Origin: Mucilaginibacter dorajii
GTDB lineage: Bacteria > Bacteroidota > Bacteroidia > Sphingobacteriales > Sphingobacteriaceae
Assembly (NCBI RefSeq): GCF_024808255.1
Contig: NZ_JANTYS010000022.1
Span: 1-64,000 of the forward strand
Length of the DNA: 64,000 nt
Reading direction: 5' to 3'
The notes under the pieces are model-generated. The model saw nothing but the letters and a program-made list of their open reading frames with translations, ran no database searches and was not told the origin of the DNA. Below, piece by piece: positions 25,697 through 34,766 of the stretch (position 1 is its first letter; every line of letters begins with the position of its first letter). Both the position numbers and the translations under genes were made by a program.

Positions 25697-27559
25697 ATGT
25701 CAGACATAATTCAGCTTTTACCAGATGCAGTTGCCAACCAGATTGCCGCAGGCGAGGTGGTACAACGGCCAGCATCAGCCGTAAAAGAATTAGTGGAGAA
25801 CGCCATTGATGCCGGGGCCGGCAAAATACAGCTCATTATAAAAGATGCAGGTAAATCATTAATACAGGTTATTGATGATGGCTGTGGTATGAGCCTTACC
25901 GACGCCCGCATGTGCTTTGAGCGCCACGCCACTTCTAAGATCCGCAAAGCCGACGACCTGTTTGCCATCCGCACAATGGGTTTTCGGGGCGAGGCCATGG
26001 CATCTATCGCGGCTATTGCCCAGGTGGAGCTAAAAACCCGCCGCCATGAGGATGAACTGGGCACCTGCATTTTTATTGAAGGATCAGAAGTGATCAGCCA
26101 GGAGGCTTGTTCGGCCAATACCGGCACATCCATCTCCGTTAAAAACCTGTTTTACAATACGCCTGCCCGCCGCAACTTTTTAAAAAGTAACCCGGTAGAG
26201 ATGCGTCATATTATCGACGAATTTCAACGTGTAGCCCTGGCTAACCCGCAGATATTTTTCACCCTGCACCACGATGGGCAGGAGGTTTATCATTTACCCG
26301 GTGCCGGGCTTAAACAACGTATTGTTCACCTTTTTGGCAATAACTATAACCATCGTTTGGTACCGGTTGAAGAAGATACTACCATTATTAACCTGCGCGG
26401 CTTTGTTGGCAAGCCCGAGTTTGCCCGCAAAACCCGGGGCGAACAATTCTTTTTTGTAAACTACCGCTTTATACGCGATGCGTATTTAAACCACGCCGTG
26501 CTCACCGCTTTTGAGGAGTTACTGCCCGATGATTGCTTCCCGTTTTATGTGCTGTTCATTGATATTGATCCATCGAAAATTGATATCAACGTACACCCTA
26601 CTAAAACCGAGATCAAGTACCAGGATGAAAAGGCTATTTATGCCATTATCCGGTCGGCAGTAAAGCGCTCTTTAGGGCGATATAATATTACACCCAGTTT
26701 GGATTTTGACCAGGAAAACAGCATTGAGCATTTGATAACCCCCAAACCTTTTGAGGAGATCATAGCACCAACCATATCTTTTAACCCCGATTTTAATCCA
26801 TTCGCGGCCGAAAAGAAACCGCAGCGGGAGTACCCTAACTTCAGGGACAGTAGTAGCAACGACCATCGCGGCAGCGCTATCCCCATAAATTGGGATACCT
26901 TGTATGAGATCAGCAAAAGAGAGACTAACCTGCAGCATGAAATGCATGAGGAAAAGGTTATTGCTGTTGATGAGCAGGAAGTAAGCAAACCCAGCGAGCG
27001 GCAGCTGTTTCAGATCCATAACCGGTTTATCCTGTCGCAAATCAAATCGGGCTTTATGCTGATAGGGCAGCAGGCCGCGCACGAGCGCATTTTGTACGAG
27101 CGCTTTTTGCAGCAATTGCAAAACCACTCGGGTGTAAGTCAGCAAAGTTTGTTCCCGCAATCGGTGACACTAAACGGTGCCGATTTTGAATTACTACGCG
27201 AACTTTTGCCCGATATTAAAGCCCTTGGTTTTGATATCCGCGAGTTTGGCAAAAACACCGTGGTGGTTGATGGCATCCCTGCCGATCTGAACAATGTTGG
27301 CGAGCATGAGCTGCTTGAACATTTGTTAGAAGGCTTTAAAAACAATATGGCCATTTTAAAGGTAGATAAACGCGACAACCTGGCCCGGTCACTGGCACGC
27401 AACGCGGCTATAAAAACCGGCACCAAACTATCGCTTGAAGAAATGAACCAACTGATCGATCAGCTTTTTGCCTGCCAATCGCCCAACCAGGCGTTGAACG
27501 GTAAGCCGGTAATCAGTACCTTTACTTTGGCCGAATTAATGGAACGCTTTGAAAAATAG
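25697..27559 (+). CDS. mutL: DNA mismatch repair protein MutL
   Basis: This 620-residue protein links mismatch recognition by MutS to strand removal. The GHKL ATPase half is complete: VKELVENAIDAGA, IDDGCGM, the GFRGEAMASI lid and NLFYNTPARRNFLK. The C-terminal half carries FILSQIKSGFMLIGQQAAHERILYE; the endonuclease motif DQHA(x)2E is here GQQAAHE (about 457-463), so the metal-binding Asp and His are missing, as partly in other Bacteroidota. The end has ARSLARNAAIKTG and a CQSPNQALNGKP motif. A GGAGGG lies 11 bp before the ATG. First gene of a plus-strand run. Confidence 0.96.
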   Translation: MSDIIQLLPDAVANQIAAGEVVQRPASAVKELVENAIDAGAGKIQLIIKDAGKSLIQVIDDGCGMSLTDARMCFERHATSKIRKADDLFAIRTMGFRGEAMASIAAIAQVELKTRRHEDELGTCIFIEGSEVISQEACSANTGTSISVKNLFYNTPARRNFLKSNPVEMRHIIDEFQRVALANPQIFFTLHHDGQEVYHLPGAGLKQRIVHLFGNNYNHRLVPVEEDTTIINLRGFVGKPEFARKTRGEQFFFVNYRFIRDAYLNHAVLTAFEELLPDDCFPFYVLFIDIDPSKIDINVHPTKTEIKYQDEKAIYAIIRSAVKRSLGRYNITPSLDFDQENSIEHLITPKPFEEIIAPTISFNPDFNPFAAEKKPQREYPNFRDSSSNDHRGSAIPINWDTLYEISKRETNLQHEMHEEKVIAVDEQEVSKPSERQLFQIHNRFILSQIKSGFMLIGQQAAHERILYERFLQQLQNHSGVSQQSLFPQSVTLNGADFELLRELLPDIKALGFDIREFGKNTVVVDGIPADLNNVGEHELLEHLLEGFKNNMAILKVDKRDNLARSLARNAAIKTGTKLSLEEMNQLIDQLFACQSPNQALNGKPVISTFTLAELMERFEK

Positions 27560-27580
27560 CCCGCGGGCTTTTACTATACT

Positions 27581-28300
27581 ATGAACGGATACAATCAATC
27601 GCCTTTTGCAAATATTACACCGGTTGTAAAAAACCTGCTGATTATCAATATTCTATTTTTTATAGGCGACATCACCATTGGTAAATATATCCCCCAAATA
27701 ATACAATTTTTACCTGTCTATTATTTCAATTCTCCATTTTTTAGGCCATGGGAAATAATTACCTACATGTTTATGCATGGTGGCTTTACGCATATCTTCT
27801 TTAACATGTTTGCGTTGTTCTCATTTGGTCCAATACTTGAATATTCCATCGGACCAAAAAAATTTTTTAACCTGTTCTTCTTATGTGGTATAGGCGGCAT
27901 ATTGTGCAATTTTGCAGTGCAAGCCTATGAAGTTCATGCAATTACCGGGGCCTTTACTATATCGCATCCCGAATTGCAGGAAACATTTGATCAGTACCAC
28001 GGAGCAAGTGAGAAACTTACAGCTATTTATTATGGGCAAACAGTCGGAGCTTCAGGCGCTATATTTGGTTTGTTGGTAGCGTTTGGAATGATGTACCCTA
28101 ACCTGGAATTGATGATTATGTTTATCCCGGTTCCAATTAAAGCTAAATACATTATACCTGTATATATTGTAATTGAACTTTTCCTTGGCTATCAACAATA
28201 TTCATGGGATAATACAGCCCACTTTGCCCACCTCGGTGGTGCGCTGCTTGGTTTTATTTTGGTAAAAATTTGGAAATTACAAAACTCGGGCAATTATTAA
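27581..28300 (+). CDS. Rhomboid intramembrane serine protease
   Basis: This 239-residue membrane protease has six predicted helices. The catalytic pair is visible: Ser158 in GASG (156-159) and His217 in AHFAHLGGALLG. The TYMFMHGGFTHIFFNMFALF segment with HxxxN supports oxyanion binding. It cleaves transmembrane helices within the bilayer; the substrate is unknown. It starts 22 bp after mutL and is followed 39 bp later by a second rhomboid. Confidence 0.95.
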   Translation: MNGYNQSPFANITPVVKNLLIINILFFIGDITIGKYIPQIIQFLPVYYFNSPFFRPWEIITYMFMHGGFTHIFFNMFALFSFGPILEYSIGPKKFFNLFFLCGIGGILCNFAVQAYEVHAITGAFTISHPELQETFDQYHGASEKLTAIYYGQTVGASGAIFGLLVAFGMMYPNLELMIMFIPVPIKAKYIIPVYIVIELFLGYQQYSWDNTAHFAHLGGALLGFILVKIWKLQNSGNY

Positions 28301-28338
28301 ACGTAACAGGAGTTATCAATAAATAACGGGCAAATATC

Positions 28339-29217
28339 ATGAGCACCCTTTGGCAAAATATTCAGTACAAAATGCTTCGGTCTGGCAATAAGCTTAACCT
28401 GCTTATTGGTATTAACGTAATTGTATTTTTAGCCGTTAACATGACGGCCGTTCTTGAAAAGCTTTTTACAAGCGTAGGCCATCAAAGCCTTATTGAATAT
28501 TTTGCGACGGAATACCTGCAGCTACCTGCGGCATTTTCCAAATTTCCCACCCATTTTTGGACGCCTATTACCTACATGTTTATGCACGATGGCATTCTGC
28601 ATATCCTTTTTAATATGCTATGGCTGTATTGGATGGGGCAGATATTTGAAGAGTACCTGGGCAATAAACGTACCATTGGTTTATACATAATGGGCGGACT
28701 GGCAGGTGCCTTATTTTATCTTTTGGCTTTAAACTTCCTACCGTTTTTTACCAGTGTTAACGCGGCGGCCACCACTACTATTGTGGGTGCATCGGCCAGT
28801 GTAATGGCTATTGTTGTCGCTACAGCCACCTTATTACCCAACTACACCATATCGCTCATATTTATTGGCCCGGTAAAATTAAAGTGGCTGGTAATTTTTA
28901 TCCTGGTTATTGATTTCCTGGGCACTGTTGGCCCCAACGCAGGTGGCGAAATTGCCCACTTAGGCGGCGCGTTGCTTGGCTTTATTTATATCAAGCAATT
29001 ACAAAAAGGTCATGATTGGATCGAAGGGATCCGTAGTATCTTCAAATCAAAGTCAAAATTAAAAGTTGTATACAATAATACAGGTAAAAACACTGCCGAC
29101 TATCCCCGCCAGGACGAAATTGACCGTATATTAGATAAAATTTCACAATCGGGCTATGACAGCCTCAACAAGCAGGAGCGGGAAACCTTAGCACGGGCAA
29201 GCAAGAATGAAAAATAA
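28339..29217 (+). CDS. Rhomboid intramembrane serine protease, second copy
   Basis: This 292-residue paralogue has the FMHDGILHILFNMLWLYWMG segment, Ser152 in GASAS (Ala where most have Gly after the Ser) and His207 in IAHLGGALLGF. After the last helix a cytosolic tail (about 220-292) is basic, then carries DEIDRILDKISQSGYDSLNKQE, a motif found at the end of many Bacteroidota rhomboids. The start codon region of the next gene overlaps its end by 11 bp, so the two rhomboids and the EEP gene form an operon after mutL. Confidence 0.94.
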   Translation: MSTLWQNIQYKMLRSGNKLNLLIGINVIVFLAVNMTAVLEKLFTSVGHQSLIEYFATEYLQLPAAFSKFPTHFWTPITYMFMHDGILHILFNMLWLYWMGQIFEEYLGNKRTIGLYIMGGLAGALFYLLALNFLPFFTSVNAAATTTIVGASASVMAIVVATATLLPNYTISLIFIGPVKLKWLVIFILVIDFLGTVGPNAGGEIAHLGGALLGFIYIKQLQKGHDWIEGIRSIFKSKSKLKVVYNNTGKNTADYPRQDEIDRILDKISQSGYDSLNKQERETLARASKNEK

Positions 29218-30322
29218 CAAACGCGGTTTAAGTTTTATTGATAAAGTTTTTTTATGGATAAACTTCCTGCTTTGTTTAGCGTTGCTGCTTAGCTACCTTG
29301 CCCCAATTGTTAATCCCCAAACGTTTTGGGGCATTGCTTTCTTCGGCCTCGCTTATCCGCCTCTGCTGCTTCTTAATGTTATACTCATTGTTTATTGGCT
29401 ACTGCGCAGGCGCTGGCCGGCGGCAATTTCTATTATAACCATTTTGATAGGATGGGGAGTGCTTACTAACAATATCGGCTTCCGTTCTTCCTCGTCATTT
29501 TCGCCGGCACCGGGCATTAATTCTATCCGTATAATGACCTATAATGTTCACAACTTTAAGCATTATGGCTCAAAAAACGATGTATCTACCAAACAGGAAA
29601 TCCTTGCGCTCATTGCCAATGAGTCGCCCGATATTATCGGCTTTCAAGAGTTTTATACCCGGTACAAGGGGCCTTATGATACCAGCGATTCGCTCAAAAA
29701 AATATTGGGGAGCAGTAACGTTTATTTTGAACCTTTTTATTTCAATGAATCCGAAGGTATAGGTATGGCCATTTTTTCTAAGTTCCCAATTTTGTCCCGG
29801 GGGATGATTCGCCTGTCTGACGAGAAAGGATCTGGCAACCAATGCCTGTATGTTGATGTAAAAAAAGGAGAAAAAACGTTCAGGGTATACAGCGTACACC
29901 TGCAATCTATCAAATTTGATCCCGAAGATTATAAATACCTTGATAGTGTATCCAAAAAAGGCAAAACAGATATGAACTCTACCAAAAGGCTGGGCGTAAA
30001 GCTAAAAAACGCCTTTATTAAACGCAGCATGCAAATTGTTAAACTAAAGGAGCATGCAGCGCAATGCCCTTACCCCTACATTATTTCGGGCGATTTTAAT
30101 GATACGCCTACATCATACGCCGTAAACCAAATGGCTAAAGGCCTTAAAAATGCCTTCCGCGAAAAAGGATCGGGTTTAGGGCGAACCTATAACGGTGATT
30201 TCCCTAACTACCAGATAGATTATATTATGGCCAGCAAGCAGTTTAGCGTAGCATCATACCAGATCATCGAAAAAAAGCTATCAGATCATTACCCTTTACG
30301 CAGCGATCTGATATTGAATTAA
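29207..30322 (+). CDS. Membrane-anchored endonuclease/exonuclease/phosphatase-family protein
   Basis: This 371-residue protein has two to three N-terminal membrane helices (about residues 12-90), then an EEP fold domain. EEP motifs are MTYNVHNF, GFQEFY (metal-binding Glu), VHLQSIK, SGDFNDTPTS and SDHYPLRSDL. The active domain probably faces the periplasm. The substrate could be a phosphodiester lipid or nucleic acid. Overlaps the upstream rhomboid gene. Confidence 0.92.
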   Translation: MKNNKRGLSFIDKVFLWINFLLCLALLLSYLAPIVNPQTFWGIAFFGLAYPPLLLLNVILIVYWLLRRRWPAAISIITILIGWGVLTNNIGFRSSSSFSPAPGINSIRIMTYNVHNFKHYGSKNDVSTKQEILALIANESPDIIGFQEFYTRYKGPYDTSDSLKKILGSSNVYFEPFYFNESEGIGMAIFSKFPILSRGMIRLSDEKGSGNQCLYVDVKKGEKTFRVYSVHLQSIKFDPEDYKYLDSVSKKGKTDMNSTKRLGVKLKNAFIKRSMQIVKLKEHAAQCPYPYIISGDFNDTPTSYAVNQMAKGLKNAFREKGSGLGRTYNGDFPNYQIDYIMASKQFSVASYQIIEKKLSDHYPLRSDLILN

Positions 30323-30332
30323 GGCATAGGCT

Positions 30333-31178
30333 ATGAAAATATTGGTTACAGGTTCATCGGGCCAGTTGGGCTCAACCACTGTAAAACATTTAAAAGCGTA
30401 CGGGCACCAGGTTTGGGGGATAGATATAGCGGCATCTGCTACCACGAATGAACTGATCGATATCACCAATAAAGACGCCGTTGAAACACTATGCCACGGC
30501 TTTGATGCCATTATCCACACAGCTGCAGTACATGGCAAGCATTATGAGCTCAATTACCCCAGGGAAATTTTTATTGATGTTAATATTAAAGGCACCCTCA
30601 ACTTATTAAATGCTTGTGTTAAAAACGGGATAACGCAATTTTTATACACCAGCACCACATCTATTTACGGTAGTGCTTTGGTTGATGACGCAAAAGCGGT
30701 TTGGGTTGATGAGCTGCTGCCCGAGCAGCCGAGGGATATTTATGATATTACCAAGCAAACTACCGAGCAGCTTTGTAAAGATTTTTTTTATAAAGAAGGC
30801 CTGCAAGCATCTGTATATCGCGTTGGCCGCTTTTTGCCCGAGGCCGATAGCCTTAAAATTAACCACCGCCTGTACCGGGGCTTAGATGAGCGCGACGGTG
30901 CCGAAGCATTAAGGCTTGCGCTGGCCGCTAAGTTTACCGATTTTGAGGTCTTCAATATTTCCAGCGGATCACCATTTGGCCGGGCCGATCTGGTAGCTTT
31001 AAAACATTTCCCCCGGGAAGTCATCCTTCAATATTATCCCGAAGCCAAAGACATCTACCAAAATAAAAACTGGGATTTCCCTAAAAGTATAGATAGGGTT
31101 TATGTATGCGATAAGGCAAAACAACAGCTGGGTTACCGGCCTAAGTATACTTTTGAATACCTGTTACATCAACCATGA
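30333..31178 (+). CDS. NAD-dependent epimerase/dehydratase (extended SDR)
   Basis: This 281-residue cytosolic protein has GSSGQLGSTTVKHL as its Rossmann glycine motif, IDITNKDAV, HTAAVHGKH, STTSIYG and the catalytic YDITK. It is somewhat short for a sugar-nucleotide epimerase. It may act on a nucleotide sugar or another hydroxyl substrate. It starts 10 bp after the EEP gene and is the last gene before cysS. Confidence 0.9.
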   Translation: MKILVTGSSGQLGSTTVKHLKAYGHQVWGIDIAASATTNELIDITNKDAVETLCHGFDAIIHTAAVHGKHYELNYPREIFIDVNIKGTLNLLNACVKNGITQFLYTSTTSIYGSALVDDAKAVWVDELLPEQPRDIYDITKQTTEQLCKDFFYKEGLQASVYRVGRFLPEADSLKINHRLYRGLDERDGAEALRLALAAKFTDFEVFNISSGSPFGRADLVALKHFPREVILQYYPEAKDIYQNKNWDFPKSIDRVYVCDKAKQQLGYRPKYTFEYLLHQP

Positions 31179-31240
31179 TATTATATGTATCAACCATGTA
31201 ATATTCAGTATGCCCAATTAGCTTAAAATCTAAAAAATCG

Positions 31241-31248
31241 TAAGTTTG
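31241..31248 (+). promoter_or_regulatory. TAnnTTTG box next to the cysS start
   Basis: TAAGTTTG ends 5 bp before the cysS ATG. If it is the -7 element, the transcript would begin at or within a few bases of the start codon. No clear TTG is seen 19-21 bp upstream. Confidence 0.4.
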
Positions 31249-31253
31249 CCTTC

Positions 31254-32717
31254 ATGAAACAAAATTTGTTTGTTTACAACACTTTAAGCCGCAAAAAAGA
31301 AGAATTTAAGCCACTAAACGCCCCGCATGTGGGCATGTATGTGTGTGGCCCAACCGTTTACAGCGATGTACACCTGGGCAACTGCCGCACTTATATATCG
31401 TTCGATCTGATGTTTCGCTACCTGAACCACCTGGGTTATAAGGTACGCTATGTACGTAATGTTACCGATGCCGGTCACCTGGAAGGCGATGCCGGCGACG
31501 AGGGAGAAGACAAAATTGCAAAAAAAGCAAAGCTGGCGCAGTTAGAGCCTATGGAAATTGTACAAAAGTATACTGTAGGTTTTCGCGAAGTGATGGCTAT
31601 TTTAAATACCCTGCCGCCAAGCATCGAGCCTACCGCCACCGGCCATATTATTGAGCAAATTGAAATGGTAAAAACCATCCTCGAAAAAGGCTATGCCTAT
31701 GAGGTTGATGGCTCTGTTTATTTTGATGTAGAAAAATATAATCAATCAAAAGATTATGGCGTATTAAGTGGCCGTAATTTAGATGATTTGCTGAACAACA
31801 CCCGTACTCTGGGTGGCCAGCAGGAAAAGCATGGCAAACTTGATTTTGCCCTGTGGATAAAAGCCAAGCCCGAACACCTGATGAAATGGCCATCGCCCTG
31901 GGGCGTGGGCTTCCCGGGCTGGCATTTAGAATGCTCGGCCATGAGCCAGAAGTATTTGGGTAACCAGTTTGATATTCATGGTGGCGGGCTTGACCTGGTG
32001 CCCACACACCACACCAACGAGATAGCGCAAAACGAAGCCTGCTGCGGTAAAAACCCGGCTAAATACTGGCTGCATACCAATATGCTAACGGTAAACGGTC
32101 AAAAAATGTCAAAATCATTAGGTAACAGCTTTTTACCGCATGAGCTTTTCAGCGGCGAAAACTCTATTCTTAATAAGGGCTATAGCCCCATGACTGTGCG
32201 CTTTTTTATGCTGCAGGCACACTACCGCAGCACACTCGATTTTGGCAATGATGCTATGGATGCGTCAGAAAAAGGTTTTAAACGTTTGATGAATGCTTAT
32301 GCCCTACTCAATGGTTTAAAAGCATCTGCCAGTACCGAAATTGAAATAGCACCGCTATTGGAGCGTTGCTATGCTGCCATGAATGATGATTTTAACAGTC
32401 CGGTGTTAATAGCCGAACTTTTTGAAGCATCGCGCATTATCAACTCGGTACACGATGGCAAAATGAAAATAGACGCCGCCAACCTTGAAGCGCTTAAAAA
32501 CCTGATGCATTCTTTTGTACAGGATGTGCTTGGTTTAAAGGATGAACAGGCCGACAATGATGATTTACCAAAGGTATTAAACCTGATAGTTGCCCTCAGA
32601 AACGAAGCCAAGGCCAATAAAGATTACGCAACAAGCGATAAAATTCGCGAAGGGCTTTCGCAAGTTGGCTTTCAGCTAAAAGATAGTAAAGAGGGCACGC
32701 TTTGGAGCAAAAACTAA
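31254..32717 (+). CDS. cysS: Cysteine--tRNA ligase
   Basis: This 487-residue class I synthetase has the HIGH motif in the HLGN form (VHLGNCRTY), a zinc site including CGPTVYSD and later HLECSAMS and HTNEIAQNEA, and KMSKSLGN. The C-terminal helices (about 360-487) form the DALR and anticodon-binding part. Length is normal. A TAnnTTTG box lies 5 bp before the ATG. Repeats follow the stop. Confidence 0.97.
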   Translation: MKQNLFVYNTLSRKKEEFKPLNAPHVGMYVCGPTVYSDVHLGNCRTYISFDLMFRYLNHLGYKVRYVRNVTDAGHLEGDAGDEGEDKIAKKAKLAQLEPMEIVQKYTVGFREVMAILNTLPPSIEPTATGHIIEQIEMVKTILEKGYAYEVDGSVYFDVEKYNQSKDYGVLSGRNLDDLLNNTRTLGGQQEKHGKLDFALWIKAKPEHLMKWPSPWGVGFPGWHLECSAMSQKYLGNQFDIHGGGLDLVPTHHTNEIAQNEACCGKNPAKYWLHTNMLTVNGQKMSKSLGNSFLPHELFSGENSILNKGYSPMTVRFFMLQAHYRSTLDFGNDAMDASEKGFKRLMNAYALLNGLKASASTEIEIAPLLERCYAAMNDDFNSPVLIAELFEASRIINSVHDGKMKIDAANLEALKNLMHSFVQDVLGLKDEQADNDDLPKVLNLIVALRNEAKANKDYATSDKIREGLSQVGFQLKDSKEGTLWSKN

Positions 32718-32739
32718 GAAAGAATAAAGAGGCAAGAAT

Positions 32740-33130
32740 CAAGAGTTAAGACTTTTTCTGTCCTGCTGAGTTGTAAAATTTCGCGAAATTCTAAAGGTGG
32801 AATGACAATATAAAGCTATGTCATTGCGAGGCACGAAGCAATCGCGAACTGTGCAGATCCGCCCTGTAGAGCATGAGATTGCTTCGTGCCTACCCATAAC
32901 GTTTCGTAAAAATGTTTGTCATCCTGAACGTAGTGAAGGATCTTCTCCACTATAAAAGCCTGCGATGAGCAGGGCGAAGAAGATCCTTCGTTCCTCAGGA
33001 TGACAAATCTTTTACGTCATTTCACCTTCAAAGTCCGTGGATTTTAAAACTCGCAATGACATGATGCACTTGTTATGGGTAAGCGACAGATGAAGACTGT
33101 TTTTTTCCCGTCTTGATTCTTGACTCTTAA
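32740..33130. repeat. Cluster of two hairpin repeats, one inside a gene end
   Basis: Element one (about 32818-32900) has GTCATTGCGAGGCACGAAGC and GATTGCTTCGTGCCTACCC. Element two (about 32917-33005) has GTCATCCTGAACGTAGTGAAGG mirrored by CCTTCGTTCCTCAGGATGAC. A third piece (33012-33130) with ACTCGCAATGACATGATG runs into the coding frame of the 33012-33413 gene. AGAATCAAGAGT repeats lie at 32735 and 33115-33140. Confidence 0.85.
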
Positions 33131-33413
33131 TTCTTGATTCTTCTTCACAACGAGTTATAATAAGTAAACAGCTTAGTTCATCCTTCACAAGGTCGTATTT
33201 TAACTTTGCCGTAATGGCTTTGCCGCTGCTTAGATTAACTGTTCCCGGAAACCAGTTCGCGTTAAAGTAGGGGCTACCCTCCACATCAGTATAGCTTTGC
33301 TCCATTACAGGCTTGCCCTGGTTATCATTTAAAATTTGCGATTGTTGCGCCTGTACCAAAACACCAAAACAAAGCATCGGCATTAACAAAAAACCAAACA
33401 ATGATATCTTCAT
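33012..33413 (-). pseudogene. Truncated exported protein; 3' end replaced by repeat sequence
   Basis: The 133-codon frame starts with a clear signal peptide and then GKPVMEQSYTDVEGSPYFN and LSSGKAITAKLKYDLVKDEL, a segment typical of small Bacteroidota exported proteins that normally continue with a beta-rich domain. From about residue 90 (after the EEES stretch) the translation is read out of dispersed repeats (SQESRRE..., HNKCIMSLRVLKS), which are not protein-like. I infer that a repeat replaced the original 3' end. A short product could still be made. Confidence 0.65.
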
Positions 33414-33735
33414 AAAAGCGTAATTTTATTGTTCAATTGTAAAACGAGGCATTTAAATGAAACATTATACATATTATTGGGTTAGCTTAATTAACATTTT
33501 AAAAGATGGTTAATGTGCTTTACCGCTGTAACCTGTTCATTCAATAAAATTCATTTGTGCACAATATTTATATGCTAACGTCCCCTCCATCCACAATTAA
33601 ATATAATCGTTTTCGTTTCACAAGGTGTATGTAAAAACGTAATAGCATAAAGCTATTCATATTTACAGCAATTACAATTGCATAACCTACTTAAAATTTA
33701 TTACTAAATTGCCTTCCCCATTATTTGATCAAAAC
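33414..33735. other. Divergent intergenic region
   Basis: It is AT-rich, about 320 bp between the truncated gene and the plus-strand exported protein. I see no ORF, hairpin or repeat that I can support; it should hold both promoters. Confidence 0.5.
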
Positions 33736-34611
33736 ATGAAAAAAATAGTATTAGCCGCCACATTTGTGAGCTATAGTTTTTTTGCTTTAGCACAATCAGC
33801 CCCGGTTAAAGTAAATAAAGTTGTTACCGCCGAAGAGGCTTTCAACAAATTAGTTGAACGTAAAGGCATTAAAGATGGCTTTTTATCTGTTGCTGCGCCA
33901 GACGGCATTGTTTTTAAACCAGATGCCGTTAAAATAGTTGATTTTTACTCTAATATAGATAAACAGGCCGGTAAGTTAAGCTGGCAACCAAAGTTTGCCC
34001 GTATATCTGCCAATGGCGATCTTGCATTTACCGCAGGGCCTTATGTTTACGATAACGGTAAAGGCGATGATGAAAAAGTTTACGGTGATTATGTTTCTAT
34101 CTGGCGTGCCGATGTTGATGACAACAACAAATTAAAATTATTAATTGACCTTGGTATACAACATCCCGAACCAGAAGAAGCAGTTGTGACCGATTTTAAA
34201 GAGCCCGATGCCACAACAAAATCGGCACCAAGCAAAGATCCGTTCACCGCAAAAAGCGTTATTGTAAATACCGATAAGATCTTCAATCACTCGCTTACCA
34301 TATCTGCCCTTGCCAGCTATAAAGAATTTTTAAGTGCCGAAGGTCGTTATTATTTCCCGGGCTTTTCGCCAATGAGTGGCCCCGATGTGATTATGAAATT
34401 CATCAACAACGAAGCCATAAGCATTACTGCAGAAACTACAGATGCAGGCCGGTCCGTAAGCAACGACCTGGCTTATAGCTACGGTCATGCCCGCATTACC
34501 AAGGGCAACGTTGTAGGCAACTACAATTACGTACGTATCTGGGAAATTGATGCCCAGTCAAAAAAATGGAATATCCTGCTTGAAGTATTTTCGGCAATTG
34601 AAAATGAATAA
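33736..34611 (+). CDS. Exported protein with NTF2/SnoaL-like (DUF4440) folds
   Basis: From ATG 33736 the protein has 291 residues and a signal peptide (about 1-20, ALAQS). Two related parts are visible: residues 25-150 (FNKLVERKGIKDGFLSVAAPDG ... DLAFTAGPYVYD ... VSIWR) and 170-290 (ASYKEFLSAEGRYYFPG ... DLAYSYGHARI ... YVRIWE). Both resemble NTF2-like DUF4440 repeats. No catalytic role can be assigned. A 9-codon longer frame starts earlier but lacks a signal-like N-terminus. Confidence 0.82.
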   Translation: MKKIVLAATFVSYSFFALAQSAPVKVNKVVTAEEAFNKLVERKGIKDGFLSVAAPDGIVFKPDAVKIVDFYSNIDKQAGKLSWQPKFARISANGDLAFTAGPYVYDNGKGDDEKVYGDYVSIWRADVDDNNKLKLLIDLGIQHPEPEEAVVTDFKEPDATTKSAPSKDPFTAKSVIVNTDKIFNHSLTISALASYKEFLSAEGRYYFPGFSPMSGPDVIMKFINNEAISITAETTDAGRSVSNDLAYSYGHARITKGNVVGNYNYVRIWEIDAQSKKWNILLEVFSAIENE

Positions 34612-34631
34612 TTAAATCTTTATTGATACTT

Positions 34632-34663
34632 AAACGGCGATGGGTAATTCATCGCCGTTTTTT
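34632..34663 (+). terminator. Terminator of the NTF2-like gene
   Basis: The stem AAACGGCGATG pairs with CATCGCCGTTT around GGTAATT-like loop bases and ends in T7. It starts 21 bp past the stop. Confidence 0.9.
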
Positions 34664-34706
34664 TGTGCCTATTTCAAATACTCCCAGGCCCCAATTGAGC
34701 TGAAAT

Positions 34707-34743
34707 AACGAAGGCTTCCCGGTTTACCCGGGAAGCCTTCGTT
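34707..34743 (-). terminator. Terminator of pyk
   Basis: A 16-bp perfect stem (AACGAAGGCTTCCCGG with CCGGGAAGCCTTCGTT) lies 24 bp beyond the pyk stop. Confidence 0.85.
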
Positions 34744-34766
34744 TAAGAATCTATTTAAAGAAATCG

